From contig PXRR01000055.1 of assembly GCA_003021975.1 (NCBI GenBank), positions 1 through 41,944 on the forward strand: a DNA stretch of 41,944 nucleotides, read 5' to 3'. Positions 23,503 through 30,476 of this stretch are shown here, piece after piece (positions within the stretch are counted from its first letter, which is position 1; the number at the start of each line of letters is the position of its first letter). Below the pieces are notes generated by a model that was not told the DNA's origin, did no database searches, and saw only the letters and a program-made list of their open reading frames with translations. The DNA is from Halobacteriales archaeon QS_5_70_17 (GTDB taxonomy: Archaea; Halobacteriota; Halobacteria; Halobacteriales; Haloarculaceae). A program made the translations under genes and the position numbers.

Positions 23503-24146
23503 GCGCTGGTCCCCACCAGGACCAGCCGCTGGTCCGCGAGGGCGCTCCCGTCGAGGACAGCGAGGCGGCGATCGTCGCCGTCCACGGTCGCGGTGCGACC
23601 GCGCGCAGCGTCGTCGACCTCGCGAGGGAGGTCACTCCGGAGGACGCGAGCGTCGCCTTCCTCGCGCCTCAGGCCGCGCGCAACACCTGGTACCCCAACT
23701 CCTTTCTCGCGCCCGTCGAGTCGAACCAGCCCGGCCTCGACTCCGGGCTGCGGGCGGTCGGAGACGCCGTCGCGACCGCGACCGACGCCGGCGTCCCCGT
23801 CGAGAAGGTCGTCCCGCTGGGCTTCTCGCAGGGGGCGTGTCTCGCCAGCGAGTTCGTCGCCCGGAACGCGCGCCGGTACGGCGCGCTCGCGGCCTTCTCG
23901 GGCGGGCTGATCGGCCCCGGCGGCACCGACCGGGACTACGACGGCGACCTCGACGGCACGCCCGTCTTCCTGGGCTGTAGCGACAGCGACCCCCACATCC
24001 CGCTCGAGCGAGTCCACGAGACCCGCGACGTCTTCGAGCGCATGGACGGTGATATCGACGAGCGGATCTACGAGGGGATGGGACACGGCGTCAACCAAGA
24101 CGAGGTCGACCGCGTGAGCGACCTCGTCGCGGGCGTCCTGGACTGA
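23499..24146 (+). CDS. Alpha/beta hydrolase (carboxylesterase/MhqD-like)
   Basis: A 215-residue alpha/beta hydrolase. The nucleophile is S110 in PLGFSQGACLA, the acid is D162 or D164 in GCSDSDPHIP and the His is H196 in GMGHGVN. The early AIVAVHGRGATARS carries the oxyanion-hole HGRG. It belongs to the phospholipase/carboxylesterase group that includes MhqD, which in bacteria is paired with MhqO in quinone resistance. ATG 23499 overlaps the dioxygenase stop. It is cytoplasmic and has no signal peptide. Confidence 0.92.
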   Translation: MSAGPHQDQPLVREGAPVEDSEAAIVAVHGRGATARSVVDLAREVTPEDASVAFLAPQAARNTWYPNSFLAPVESNQPGLDSGLRAVGDAVATATDAGVPVEKVVPLGFSQGACLASEFVARNARRYGALAAFSGGLIGPGGTDRDYDGDLDGTPVFLGCSDSDPHIPLERVHETRDVFERMDGDIDERIYEGMGHGVNQDEVDRVSDLVAGVLD

Positions 24147-24207
24147 CGGAGCGCCGTCCCCGCAACTCGCCCCGGACACTCACCTGCCCGGGCCGCGTTG
24201 GGTCGCC

Positions 24208-25087
24208 ATGACCGACTTCGGCTCGGATTCCGACCGCGACCCCGCGAACCGCGGCTACCGCCGGCTGTTCGACGGCGACCTGACCGTCGGGCTCTCCTTC
24301 CCGATCACGACCGACGACGAGCCGCCGGGACGTTCCGACCTTCTGGCCCGAGTTCGGCGACGCCGGCCAGATCCACGACCCGTTCGTCCACCTCTCGGAG
24401 GTCGCCGCTCGCACGGAGGACGTCGCGCTCGGGACGGCCAGCGTCGCGCTGCCGCTCCGCCACCCGCTGCACGTCGCGAAGGCGGCGGCGTCGATCGATC
24501 GCCTGTCGGGGGGTCGCCTCGTCCTCGGGGTGGGGACGGGCGACCGGCCGCCGGAATACGCCGCCTTCGGCGTCGACCGCGAGGCGCGCGGCGAGCGGTT
24601 CCGCGAGAGCGTCCGCGTCCTTCGGGCGGCCTGGGGCGAGGCGTTCCCCGAAGTGGGGACCTCGCGGTGCCGACTCGAAGGGGACCTGGACGTAGTGCCC
24701 AAACCGGAGACGGGGACGGTCCCGCTGCTGGTGACCGGCCGATCCCGGCAGTCCCTCGAGTGGATCGCCGAGCGCGGCGACGGCTGGCTGAACTACCAGT
24801 TGCCCCTCGACACCCTGGAGGCGACCGTCGGGGACTGGCGGGCGGCGACCGCCCGGTGCAAGCCCTACGCGGCGACGCTGGCCGTCCACCTCGACTCGGA
24901 CCCGACGGCCGACGCGACGCCGATCCACCAGGGGTTCGCGGCAGGCGCCGACTGGTTCCGCGAGCGGTTCGCCGCGCTCGCGGACCGCGGCGTCGATCAC
25001 GTGATCGTGAGCTTCCGGGGCGACGACCGGCCGGTCCGGGACGTCCTCGAGGAGTTCGGCACGGACGTGCTCGGGAGTTCGGTATAG
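24208..25087 (+). pseudogene. Flavin-dependent (LLM-class) oxidoreductase with deletion and frameshift
   Basis: The ATG at 24208 gives an N-terminus that ends in GLSFPITTDDEPP, a luciferase-like first strand. Immediately after, near 24325-24335, the coding frame changes to one reading RDVPTFWPEFGDAGQIHDPF, then LPLRHPLHVAKAAASIDRL, SGGRLVLGVGTGDRPPEY and on to a stop at 25087. In LLM-class oxidoreductases about 35 residues (second strand and helix) normally separate these two parts. So roughly 100 bases plus a frame change are missing. The remainder is well conserved, pointing to a recent event. Function of intact relatives: F420- or FMN-dependent oxidation of unknown substrates. Confidence 0.8.
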
Positions 25088-25144
25088 CGGTCTCCGGTTT
25101 ACCGCGGGAGTACCGATATGAGGGGTGAACGCGTAGCCCGGGCC

Positions 25145-25471
25145 ATGATCGAGGGCGACCTGACGGTCGAACCCGGCGACGTCGTCCGGTTCGTGTTCAC
25201 CGTGCGCAACGCTGGCAGCGAGGTCGTCGATCTGGAGTACCCGGACTCCTGTCACGCCGACTTCGCCGTGTTCGACGGCGACGAGCGGCGCTGGCGCTGG
25301 AGCGAGGGGCGGGCGTTCATGCAGGTGATCGAACGCGAGACGCTCGATCCCGGAGAGACGACCACCTACGAGGGGGAGTGGCCCTCCCCGGACTCGGGGA
25401 CGTTCACGGCCCGCGCGGAACTCCGGGCCCGCGAGCGGACCTGCGAGGCCGAACGCGAATTCTCGGTCTAA
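25145..25471 (+). CDS. BsuPI-domain protein
   Basis: A 108-residue beta-sandwich protein related to BsuPI, the intracellular proteinase inhibitor of Bacillus. Marks are VVRFVFTVRNAGSEVVDLEY, ADFAVFDGDERRWRWSEGRAF and TLDPGETTTYEGEW. I placed the start at ATG 25145 (MIEGDLTVE), where family similarity begins; ATG 25118 would add nine residues. It has no signal peptide. Inhibitory activity is known only for the Bacillus protein and is not shown here. Its stop overlaps the epimerase stop by four bases on the opposite strand. Confidence 0.85.
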   Translation: MIEGDLTVEPGDVVRFVFTVRNAGSEVVDLEYPDSCHADFAVFDGDERRWRWSEGRAFMQVIERETLDPGETTTYEGEWPSPDSGTFTARAELRARERTCEAEREFSV

Positions 25472-26406
25472 CGGGCGAGCAGTTCTCGAGTGGCCCGCCG
25501 GACAGACTCGTCGCTCGTGAGGTCGGGTTCCCACCCGGACGCGACGAGTCGGTCGATCGGGAGGAACACGCGGGGCACGTCACCGGTCCAGCCGCGGTCG
25601 CCGCCGGTGTACTCGAACTCGGGATCCACCCCCATCTCGTCGCTGACGATCCCGGCGATCCGGTCGACGGTGGTCGTGTCCCGTGTCCCGAGGTTGTAGG
25701 TGTACAGCGGCCCCTCGCGGTGGTCCCCGGCGTGCTCGACGACGTGGCACATCGCGTCGACGCACTCCCGGACGTGCATGTAGGACTTCTCCTGTCGCCC
25801 GTTGCCGAGGATGGTGAGCGTCTCGGGGTCTTCCCGGAGTTTCTCGACGAAGTCGGGAACGACGCCGGCACCGAACCGCGGACCGACGATGTTGGCGAAG
25901 CGGAACGTCCAGACGGTGAAGCCGTGGGAGTGGGCGTACACCGAACAGGCCGCCTCCTCGGCGAGTTTGGTGGCGCCGTAGCCGCTGATCGGCTCCAGCG
26001 GACCGTAGTCCTCCGGCGTGGGTTCGCCGGCCTCGCCGTAGACGGTACACGAGGAGGTGAACGCGAGGCGGTCGACGCCGACGGCGGCCATCCGTTCCAG
26101 GACGTTGTGGGTGATGTCCGTGTTGGCCTCGAACTGCCGGCGAGGGCTGTCCGTGTCGACGTACTTGTCGGCGGCCGCCAGGTGGAAGACGCAGTCGACG
26201 CTGCCGTCGATCGCCTCGGCGACGACCGACTCGTCCCGGAGGTCGCCCTTCAGCAGGGTCGCAGCGTCGGGGACCGACTCGGGGCGCCCGTTCGCGAGGT
26301 TGTCGACGACGATCACGTCGTTGTCGGCGGCGAGGCGCTGCGCGACCCGCGAGCCGATCAGTCCCGCGCCGCCGGTGACGACGATCCGCTGTCCCGAAAG
26401 CTCCAT
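25468..26406 (-). CDS. NAD-dependent epimerase/dehydratase (UDP-sugar 4-epimerase type)
   Basis: A 312-residue extended short-chain dehydrogenase. The NAD-binding GGAGLIGS is at residues 12-19, D35 in VIVVDNLANG binds the adenosine ribose, and the catalytic Ser/Tyr/Lys are S118 or S119 (FTSSCTVYGE), Y143 and K147 (SGYGATKLAEE). FRFANIVGPRFGAGV and GRQEKSYMHV are typical of UDP-glucose/GlcNAc 4-epimerases. It probably supplies a nucleotide sugar for surface glycans; the precise sugar is not determined. Length and motifs are complete. Confidence 0.93.
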   Translation of the reverse strand: MELSGQRIVVTGGAGLIGSRVAQRLAADNDVIVVDNLANGRPESVPDAATLLKGDLRDESVVAEAIDGSVDCVFHLAAADKYVDTDSPRRQFEANTDITHNVLERMAAVGVDRLAFTSSCTVYGEAGEPTPEDYGPLEPISGYGATKLAEEAACSVYAHSHGFTVWTFRFANIVGPRFGAGVVPDFVEKLREDPETLTILGNGRQEKSYMHVRECVDAMCHVVEHAGDHREGPLYTYNLGTRDTTTVDRIAGIVSDEMGVDPEFEYTGGDRGWTGDVPRVFLPIDRLVASGWEPDLTSDESVRRATRELLAR

Positions 26407-26492
26407 GCGGGCCGTGACGTCGGTCCGCGCAAGTGCCTTCCGGTGACCCGCCGATCCGAAACCGCTACCCGCCGGCGCGCGTACGACCGGCC

Positions 26493-27044
26493 ATGCAACA
26501 GGGACGCGAGGTGGCGGTGCTCCGACTGGGCCACCGACCGGGGAGGGACAACCGGATGACGACCCACGTCGGCCTGACCGCCCGCGCGCTCGGGGCCGAC
26601 CGGATCGTCCTCGCGGGCAGCGCCGACGGCCCCCAAGAGACCATCGAGGGCGTGACCGACCGGTTCGGCGGGCCGTTCAGCGTCGAGCAGACCAGCGAGC
26701 CGAAGGCCGTCCTCCGGCGCTTCGAGGGTCGGGTCGCCCACCTGACGATGTACGGCCTCCCGATCCAGGACGTCGAGGGACCGATCCGGCGGGCCCACCG
26801 CGAGGAGCCCCTGCTCGTGGTGGTCGGGGCCGAGAAAGTCCCCTTCGACGTCTACGAGCGGGCCGACTGGAACGTCGGCGTGACCAACCAGCCCCACTCG
26901 GAGGTCGCCGGCCTCGCCGTGTTCCTCGACCGCCTCTTCGAGGGCCGGGAACTCGACCGGGAATGGATCGACGCCGACCGGCAGGTGATCCCGACGGCGA
27001 CCGGCAAGCGCGTCGAACCCGCCGACGAGGACGGCGGAGACTGA
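26493..27044 (+). CDS. trm56: tRNA (cytidine(56)-2'-O)-methyltransferase (aTrm56)
   Basis: A 183-residue SPOUT-class methyltransferase specific to archaea, modifying C56 in the T-loop of tRNA with S-adenosylmethionine. The N-terminal VAVLRLGHRPGRDNRMTTHVG is the family signature. The knot-forming C-terminal part has EEPLLVVVGAEKVPFDVYER and NVGVTNQPHSEVAGLAVFLD. The start at 26493 gives MQQGREVAVLRL; upstream frame is not similar to the family. Length is normal and the gene is intact. Confidence 0.95.
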   Translation: MQQGREVAVLRLGHRPGRDNRMTTHVGLTARALGADRIVLAGSADGPQETIEGVTDRFGGPFSVEQTSEPKAVLRRFEGRVAHLTMYGLPIQDVEGPIRRAHREEPLLVVVGAEKVPFDVYERADWNVGVTNQPHSEVAGLAVFLDRLFEGRELDREWIDADRQVIPTATGKRVEPADEDGGD

Positions 27045-27138
27045 CTCCCCCGGCCACGTCGGAGCCACGGAGCCCGGCGACCGGTCGTGCGGATAAATCC
27101 GATGTCGCGATAGCAAATCGAGCGTCGCCGGCAGGGGA

Positions 27139-27273
27139 ATGCCGGTGACCGTTCGGGAGGCGGTCCGGATGGGGCGGTACCCTCGTCGGCCGATCGGCCG
27201 CTTCTCGGAGGGCGACCGGCGGGCCGTCGCGGCGGCGCTCGACCGAGTCGGGGTTCGGGACCTGGCGGACCGT
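27139..27273 (+). pseudogene. Fragment of an ABC ATPase (middle part), inverted
   Basis: The plus strand reads MPVTVREAVRMGRYPRRPIG and then FSEGDRRAVAAALDRVGVRDLADR, the segment between the Q-loop and the signature motif of a ZnuC/metal-type ABC ATPase. It has no Walker A, signature or Walker B. It ends abruptly at 27265-27273, where it meets the opposite-strand ATPase fragment head-on. The first residues (MPVTVR) correspond to the last residues of that fragment (MPITVR) but differ in codons, so this piece comes from a second, related ATPase copy. It is not functional. Confidence 0.7.
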
Positions 27274-27621
27274 GATCGGCATCGCCTTGGAGGCGCTGGC
27301 CTCCTGGGCGACGTAGCCGATTCGCTCGCCGTCGTCGAACTCGTGGGACGGCTCGCCGAACAGGCGGGCGCCTCCCTCGTCGGGCCGGAGCAACCCGAGC
27401 ATGAGCTTCATCAGCGTCGGCTTGCCGAAGCCGTTGGGACCGACGAGGGCGACGTACTCGCCGGGGTCGATCCGCAGGGAGACGTCTTCGACGACCGGGG
27501 TCGCCGTGTAGCCGAACTCGGCGCTCGACAGGTCGACCACCGGTTCGGGGACGGTCGTCCCGCGGTCGGGCGCCGCTCCGTCGGCGGCGCGGTCCTCGGG
27601 GGGTGCGCTCGCGTCAGTCAT
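27265..27621 (-). pseudogene. Truncated metal-type ABC transporter ATPase (ZnuC-like)
   Basis: The ATG at 27621 overlaps the TGA of the substrate-binding gene (ATGA). The product reads through FGYTATPVVEDVSLRIDPGE and a Walker A, to the Q-loop in ERIGYVAQEASASKAMPITV, then breaks at about 27270 into foreign sequence. The signature, Walker B and H-loop are missing. The Walker A is GPNGFGKPTL: the Gly-Ser-Gly-Lys-Ser core has become Gly-Phe-Gly-Lys-Pro, which should abolish ATP binding. No permease gene follows, so the transporter cannot work. Confidence 0.8.
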
Positions 27622-28673
27622 ACGAAGTTCCGCCACCTCTCGGCCCACCCGTCGGGACCGGCCTCCTCGGGGGACTCGTTGCCGACCACGACCTCGAAGA
27701 TCGACATGTCGATCCCGTACGCGATCTCCTCGTACCCCCAGTCGTTCTCCACCCAGTCCTCCCGGACGCCGGCGTAGGGGGTCACCGGGGAGTACGCCTC
27801 CACGGAGGTCTTGGCGACCGGCTGCTCGGCCGGCTTCCGGGTCTCGAACACCCCGGCGCCGACGTACCGGACGTCGTTTTCCTCGATGACCTGCTGGGCC
27901 TCCCTGATGTCCGAGGGCCTGACGTCGCCGCTGGCGGCGAGGCTGGTGACCAGCGGTCGTATCCGGACGCCGTAGCGGACGCCGATGTACTGGAAGGCGT
28001 TGTGCGCGGCCAGTTGCACGACGTCCCGGGAGGCCAACTCGAACAGCGCCCCGTAGTCGCGGTCGATCCGCTCGAGCACATTGGACTCGTACGCCGCGCC
28101 GTTCTCCCGGAAGGTATCCTCGTGGTCGGGTGTGGTTTCGGCGATGTTGTCGACGGACTGTTTCGCCCGCGGGGATCGAGCCAGAAGTGGGGGTCCTTCC
28201 CTCGACTCTCGCCGAAGCCCTCTTCGTCCTCGTCGGGGCTGGCGGCCAGCAACACCAGATCGACGCCCCCGCGGACGTTGATCAGGTGCGTGTCGACCTC
28301 GTCGTCTTCGATCGTCTGGATCGCCCGATCGGCCCAGGGCTGGAAGTCCTCCCCGACGTGGACGAACGCGTCCGCCTCGATGATGTCCCGGGTGACGCTC
28401 GCGTCCGGCTCCCAGCCGTGACCGTGCAGCCCCGTCGGGACTAGATTCCGCACCTCGAGGGGCGTGCCGTCGGTGATCTCCCGACCGAAGTCGTAGAAGC
28501 TGAAGAACGACGCCACTGCGAGGGGCCCGTCTCTGTCGGCGGTGCCAGCGCCGCTACCGTCGGTGCTTCCGCCGCCGACACAGCCGGCCAATCCGGCGGC
28601 GAGGAGCCCCGCTCCCCCCCGCGAGCGCCCGCCGGCGGGAGATTCCCTCACTCGAAGCTCGTCGGTCTCTCAC
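27618..28673 (-). pseudogene. Metal ABC transporter substrate-binding lipoprotein (ZnuA/TroA-like), frameshifted
   Basis: The natural start is probably GTG 28673, giving a Tat-like signal ISRRRALAGG. It then shifts frame inside a run of seven C (28614-28620), after which GLLAAGLAGC gives the lipobox. The frame continues through the metal-site marks HGHGWEP and DPHFWLD, shifts again near 28168 (one extra base), and resumes as AKQSVDNIAETTPDHE through AAHNAFQYIGVRYGV to the TGA at 27618. The fold and His/Asp ligands are those of zinc/manganese-binding proteins of cluster A-I. With the first lesion the signal peptide and the mature part are in different frames. Removing one C and one base would restore the whole gene. 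Confidence 0.8.
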
Positions 28674-28692
28674 TATTCCGATATTTACCCCC

Positions 28693-28739
28693 GAACTGTA
28701 CGGTAGTTCCGATAGAAGGGAAAGTTTAGACTAGTCCAA
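28693..28739 (-). promoter_or_regulatory. Two palindromes upstream of the metal-binding lipoprotein gene
   Basis: GAACT (28693-28697) and AGTTC (28705-28709) form a spaced inverted repeat. TTAGACTAGTCCAA (28726-28739) is a near-perfect palindrome around ACTAGT with arms TTAGACT and TTGGACT. Both lie 20-66 bases before the GTG start in an A/T-rich stretch. Their position and the style of the second site fit operators for a DtxR/MntR-type metal repressor; this is inference. Confidence 0.45.
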
Positions 28740-28823
28740 TTCTCCGCGATTTAGACGTATCGTGGCGTGAAACCCCGTACTATAGCAGAGTGGAGGACTC
28801 GCCATACTCGCGTCGATCGGCGC

Positions 28824-29185
28824 TCATTCGCGGTCCGATTCCGCGTTCGGTTCGCGGTCCTCGGCGCGTCCGAGCGGCCTCCAGTGGTGATCGACCTCCC
28901 GTCCAGTCGGGGTTCGCGCTCGACGAGGTAGGCGTAGGGGCCGTGAGGGCAGTTCGAACACCCCTCGCGGGGCTGACGCTCGTGGATCTCGGTATAGTCG
29001 TCGTGTTCGACGACCTGGGCGACCTCCTCGCCCGGACCGGGGTCGACGAGCGAGGGACGTTCGTGCTGGGTCTAGAGCAGTAGTTGCGCGTAGACGATCG
29101 TCTCCCGGAGGTCGTAGCCGTCGAGGTCGCGCAGCGCCGCGGCGACCGGTTCGGGGCGGTCGTCGGGCAGTCGCGGATCGCTCAT
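28824..29185 (-). pseudogene. Small CPHGPY-motif protein with a stop and a frameshift
   Basis: The ATG at 29185 opens MSDPRLPDDRPEPVAAALRD and on to ETIVYAQLLL, then an in-frame TAG (29074-29072). The same frame continues with SLVDPGPGEEVAQVVEHDDY, TEIHERQPREG and CSNCPHGPYAYLVEREPRLDG. One base is then missing near 28897, after which EVDHHWRPLGRAEDREPN and a TGA at 28826-28824 complete it. The result is a coherent protein of about 120 residues with a C-X2-C-PHGPY motif that could bind zinc. Two lesions in 360 bases argue for decay or poor sequence. The function is unknown. Confidence 0.65.
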
Positions 29186-29242
29186 GTCCCCCGGTACCGC
29201 GTCGGATCGTAAAGCGGGGTCCCCTGTCCGGCCGCGAACGGA

Positions 29243-29250
29243 AGTTTTAC
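29243..29250 (+). promoter_or_regulatory. TATA-like box of tfe
   Basis: AGTTTTAC lies 27-34 bases before the ATG at 29277, preceded by purine-rich GCGAACGGA that could be the BRE. Spacing fits a leaderless or nearly leaderless transcript for tfe and the genes after it. Confidence 0.5.
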
Positions 29251-29276
29251 CCGGCCACCTCGCCCAGTTTCCCGTA

Positions 29277-29810
29277 ATGGCCTTCGAGGAGTTACTGAAC
29301 GACCCCGTCATCCAGAAGTATCTCCACGAGCTCGTCGGGCCGACGGGGATGCCCGTCGCCGCCGCGCCCCCCGACGGCGAGGTGACCGACGAGGAACTCG
29401 CCGAGGAACTCGGCCTGGAACTCAACGACGTGCGCCGGGCGCTCTTCATCCTCTACGAGAACGACCTCGCTTCCTACCGGCGGCTGCGCGACGAGGACTC
29501 CGGCTGGCTCACCTACCTCTGGACCTTCGAGTACGAGCACATCCCCGAGAAGCTCGAGGAGGAGATGTACCGGCTCCTCGAGGCCCTCGAGGAGCGCCGC
29601 GAGTACGAGGTGGACAACGAGTTCTACCTCTGCCCGGAGGAGTCGATCCGCTTCGAGTTCGGCGAGGCGATGGAGTTCAACTTCGAGTGCCCCTCCTGCG
29701 GTGCGAGCCTGGAGTCGATGAGCAACGACCAGCTGATCGAGGCGATGGACGAGCGCATCGAGGAGCTCCGCGAGGAGCTGAACGTCGAGCACACGCGAGC
29801 GCGGGCGTAA
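29277..29810 (+). CDS. tfe: Transcription factor E (TFE, TFIIE-alpha homologue)
   Basis: A 177-residue general transcription factor that helps RNA polymerase open promoters. The N-terminal winged helix covers residues 1-95, with FEELLNDPVIQKYLHELVG and GEVTDEELAEELGLELNDVR. The zinc-ribbon region, about residues 118-145, reads YLCPEESIRFEFGEAM and FECPSCGASL. The second knuckle (C-X2-C) is intact, but the first shows only one Cys (CPEE instead of CxxC). The C-terminal helix is acidic. The ATG at 29277 gives the family start MAFEELL. The next gene starts directly after its stop. Confidence 0.95.
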   Translation: MAFEELLNDPVIQKYLHELVGPTGMPVAAAPPDGEVTDEELAEELGLELNDVRRALFILYENDLASYRRLRDEDSGWLTYLWTFEYEHIPEKLEEEMYRLLEALEERREYEVDNEFYLCPEESIRFEFGEAMEFNFECPSCGASLESMSNDQLIEAMDERIEELREELNVEHTRARA

Positions 29811-30476
29811 ATGGTCGTCCTCGCAACGAAACTCTACGTCGAGGGGGAGGCCCGCGAGCGGGCGGTCGACTCGCTGTCGTCGCTGGTCGACAACGCCGTC
29901 GGCGACCTGCAGGTCTCCTGGACGGTCGGCGTCCGCGACGACGGCTTCCCGTCCGTGACGGTGGAGGGCGCCGACGCCGTCGCCGCCCGGAACGTCCTCC
30001 GCGAGGAGTGGGGCGCGATCACCCCTGACTTCGAGGCCGGCGAGACGTACGTCGGAACGCTCGAGTCCTGGAACGACGACGGGTTCGTCCTCGACGCCGG
30101 GCGACGGATCCGCGTGCCCGCCGACGGGATCGGTCTCGGGCCCGGAACTCCCGAGCAGATCCGCACGCGCTTCGGCATCGTCCAGCACGTCCCGCTGCGG
30201 TTCGTCTACGGCGAGCCGCCGCGGCTGGCCGACGCCGAGCGCGACCGCCTGTTCGAGTGGACCCGCGGTTCCGGCCGCCTGAACATCAACAGCGCGACCC
30301 GCGCCGAGGTGCGCGCGACGATCAACCGGGCGGGCCACGCCGAGGACATCGTCACCGTCGAGCGGCTGGGCCTGCTCGAACAGAGCGTGGTCTGCCGGGA
30401 GGGGACTGATCCGCCAGGGCTGCTCGCGAGCGTCGGCCAGTACCTCCCCTCGGAGCTGCTCTGCGTCGTGCCATGA
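29811..30476 (+). CDS. DUF2110 family protein
   Basis: A 221-residue protein of the archaeal DUF2110 family, beginning VVLATKLYVEGEARERAVDS. The middle has an S1/OB-like strand pattern (GETYVGTLESWNDDGFVLDA), and the C-terminal part contains a short helix-hairpin-helix-like block (RLNINSATRAEVRATINRAG). Both suggest nucleic-acid binding but prove nothing. The ATG at 29811 follows the tfe stop without a gap, and its own end overlaps the DUF5803 start, so tfe, this gene and the next form one operon. A role near transcription is inferred from the conserved pairing with tfe. Confidence 0.9.
   Translation: MVVLATKLYVEGEARERAVDSLSSLVDNAVGDLQVSWTVGVRDDGFPSVTVEGADAVAARNVLREEWGAITPDFEAGETYVGTLESWNDDGFVLDAGRRIRVPADGIGLGPGTPEQIRTRFGIVQHVPLRFVYGEPPRLADAERDRLFEWTRGSGRLNINSATRAEVRATINRAGHAEDIVTVERLGLLEQSVVCREGTDPPGLLASVGQYLPSELLCVVP

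Noticed and set aside
26677-27260. Long C-terminal extension of the minus-strand ATPase
   Set aside because: Beyond the inversion junction it is Arg/Pro-rich sequence antisense to the plus-strand ATPase fragment and trm56.
27139-27777. A plus-strand protein of 212 residues
   Set aside because: Only the first 45 residues are ATPase-like; the rest is antisense to the other ATPase fragment and the lipoprotein.
28790-29083. A plus-strand 97-residue protein
   Set aside because: It is antisense to the CPHGPY gene remnant, and the minus strand gives the more protein-like sequence.
27045-29185. Insertion sequence as the cause of the ABC transporter damage
   Set aside because: No transposase-like frame, terminal inverted repeats or target duplication was seen around the junction.
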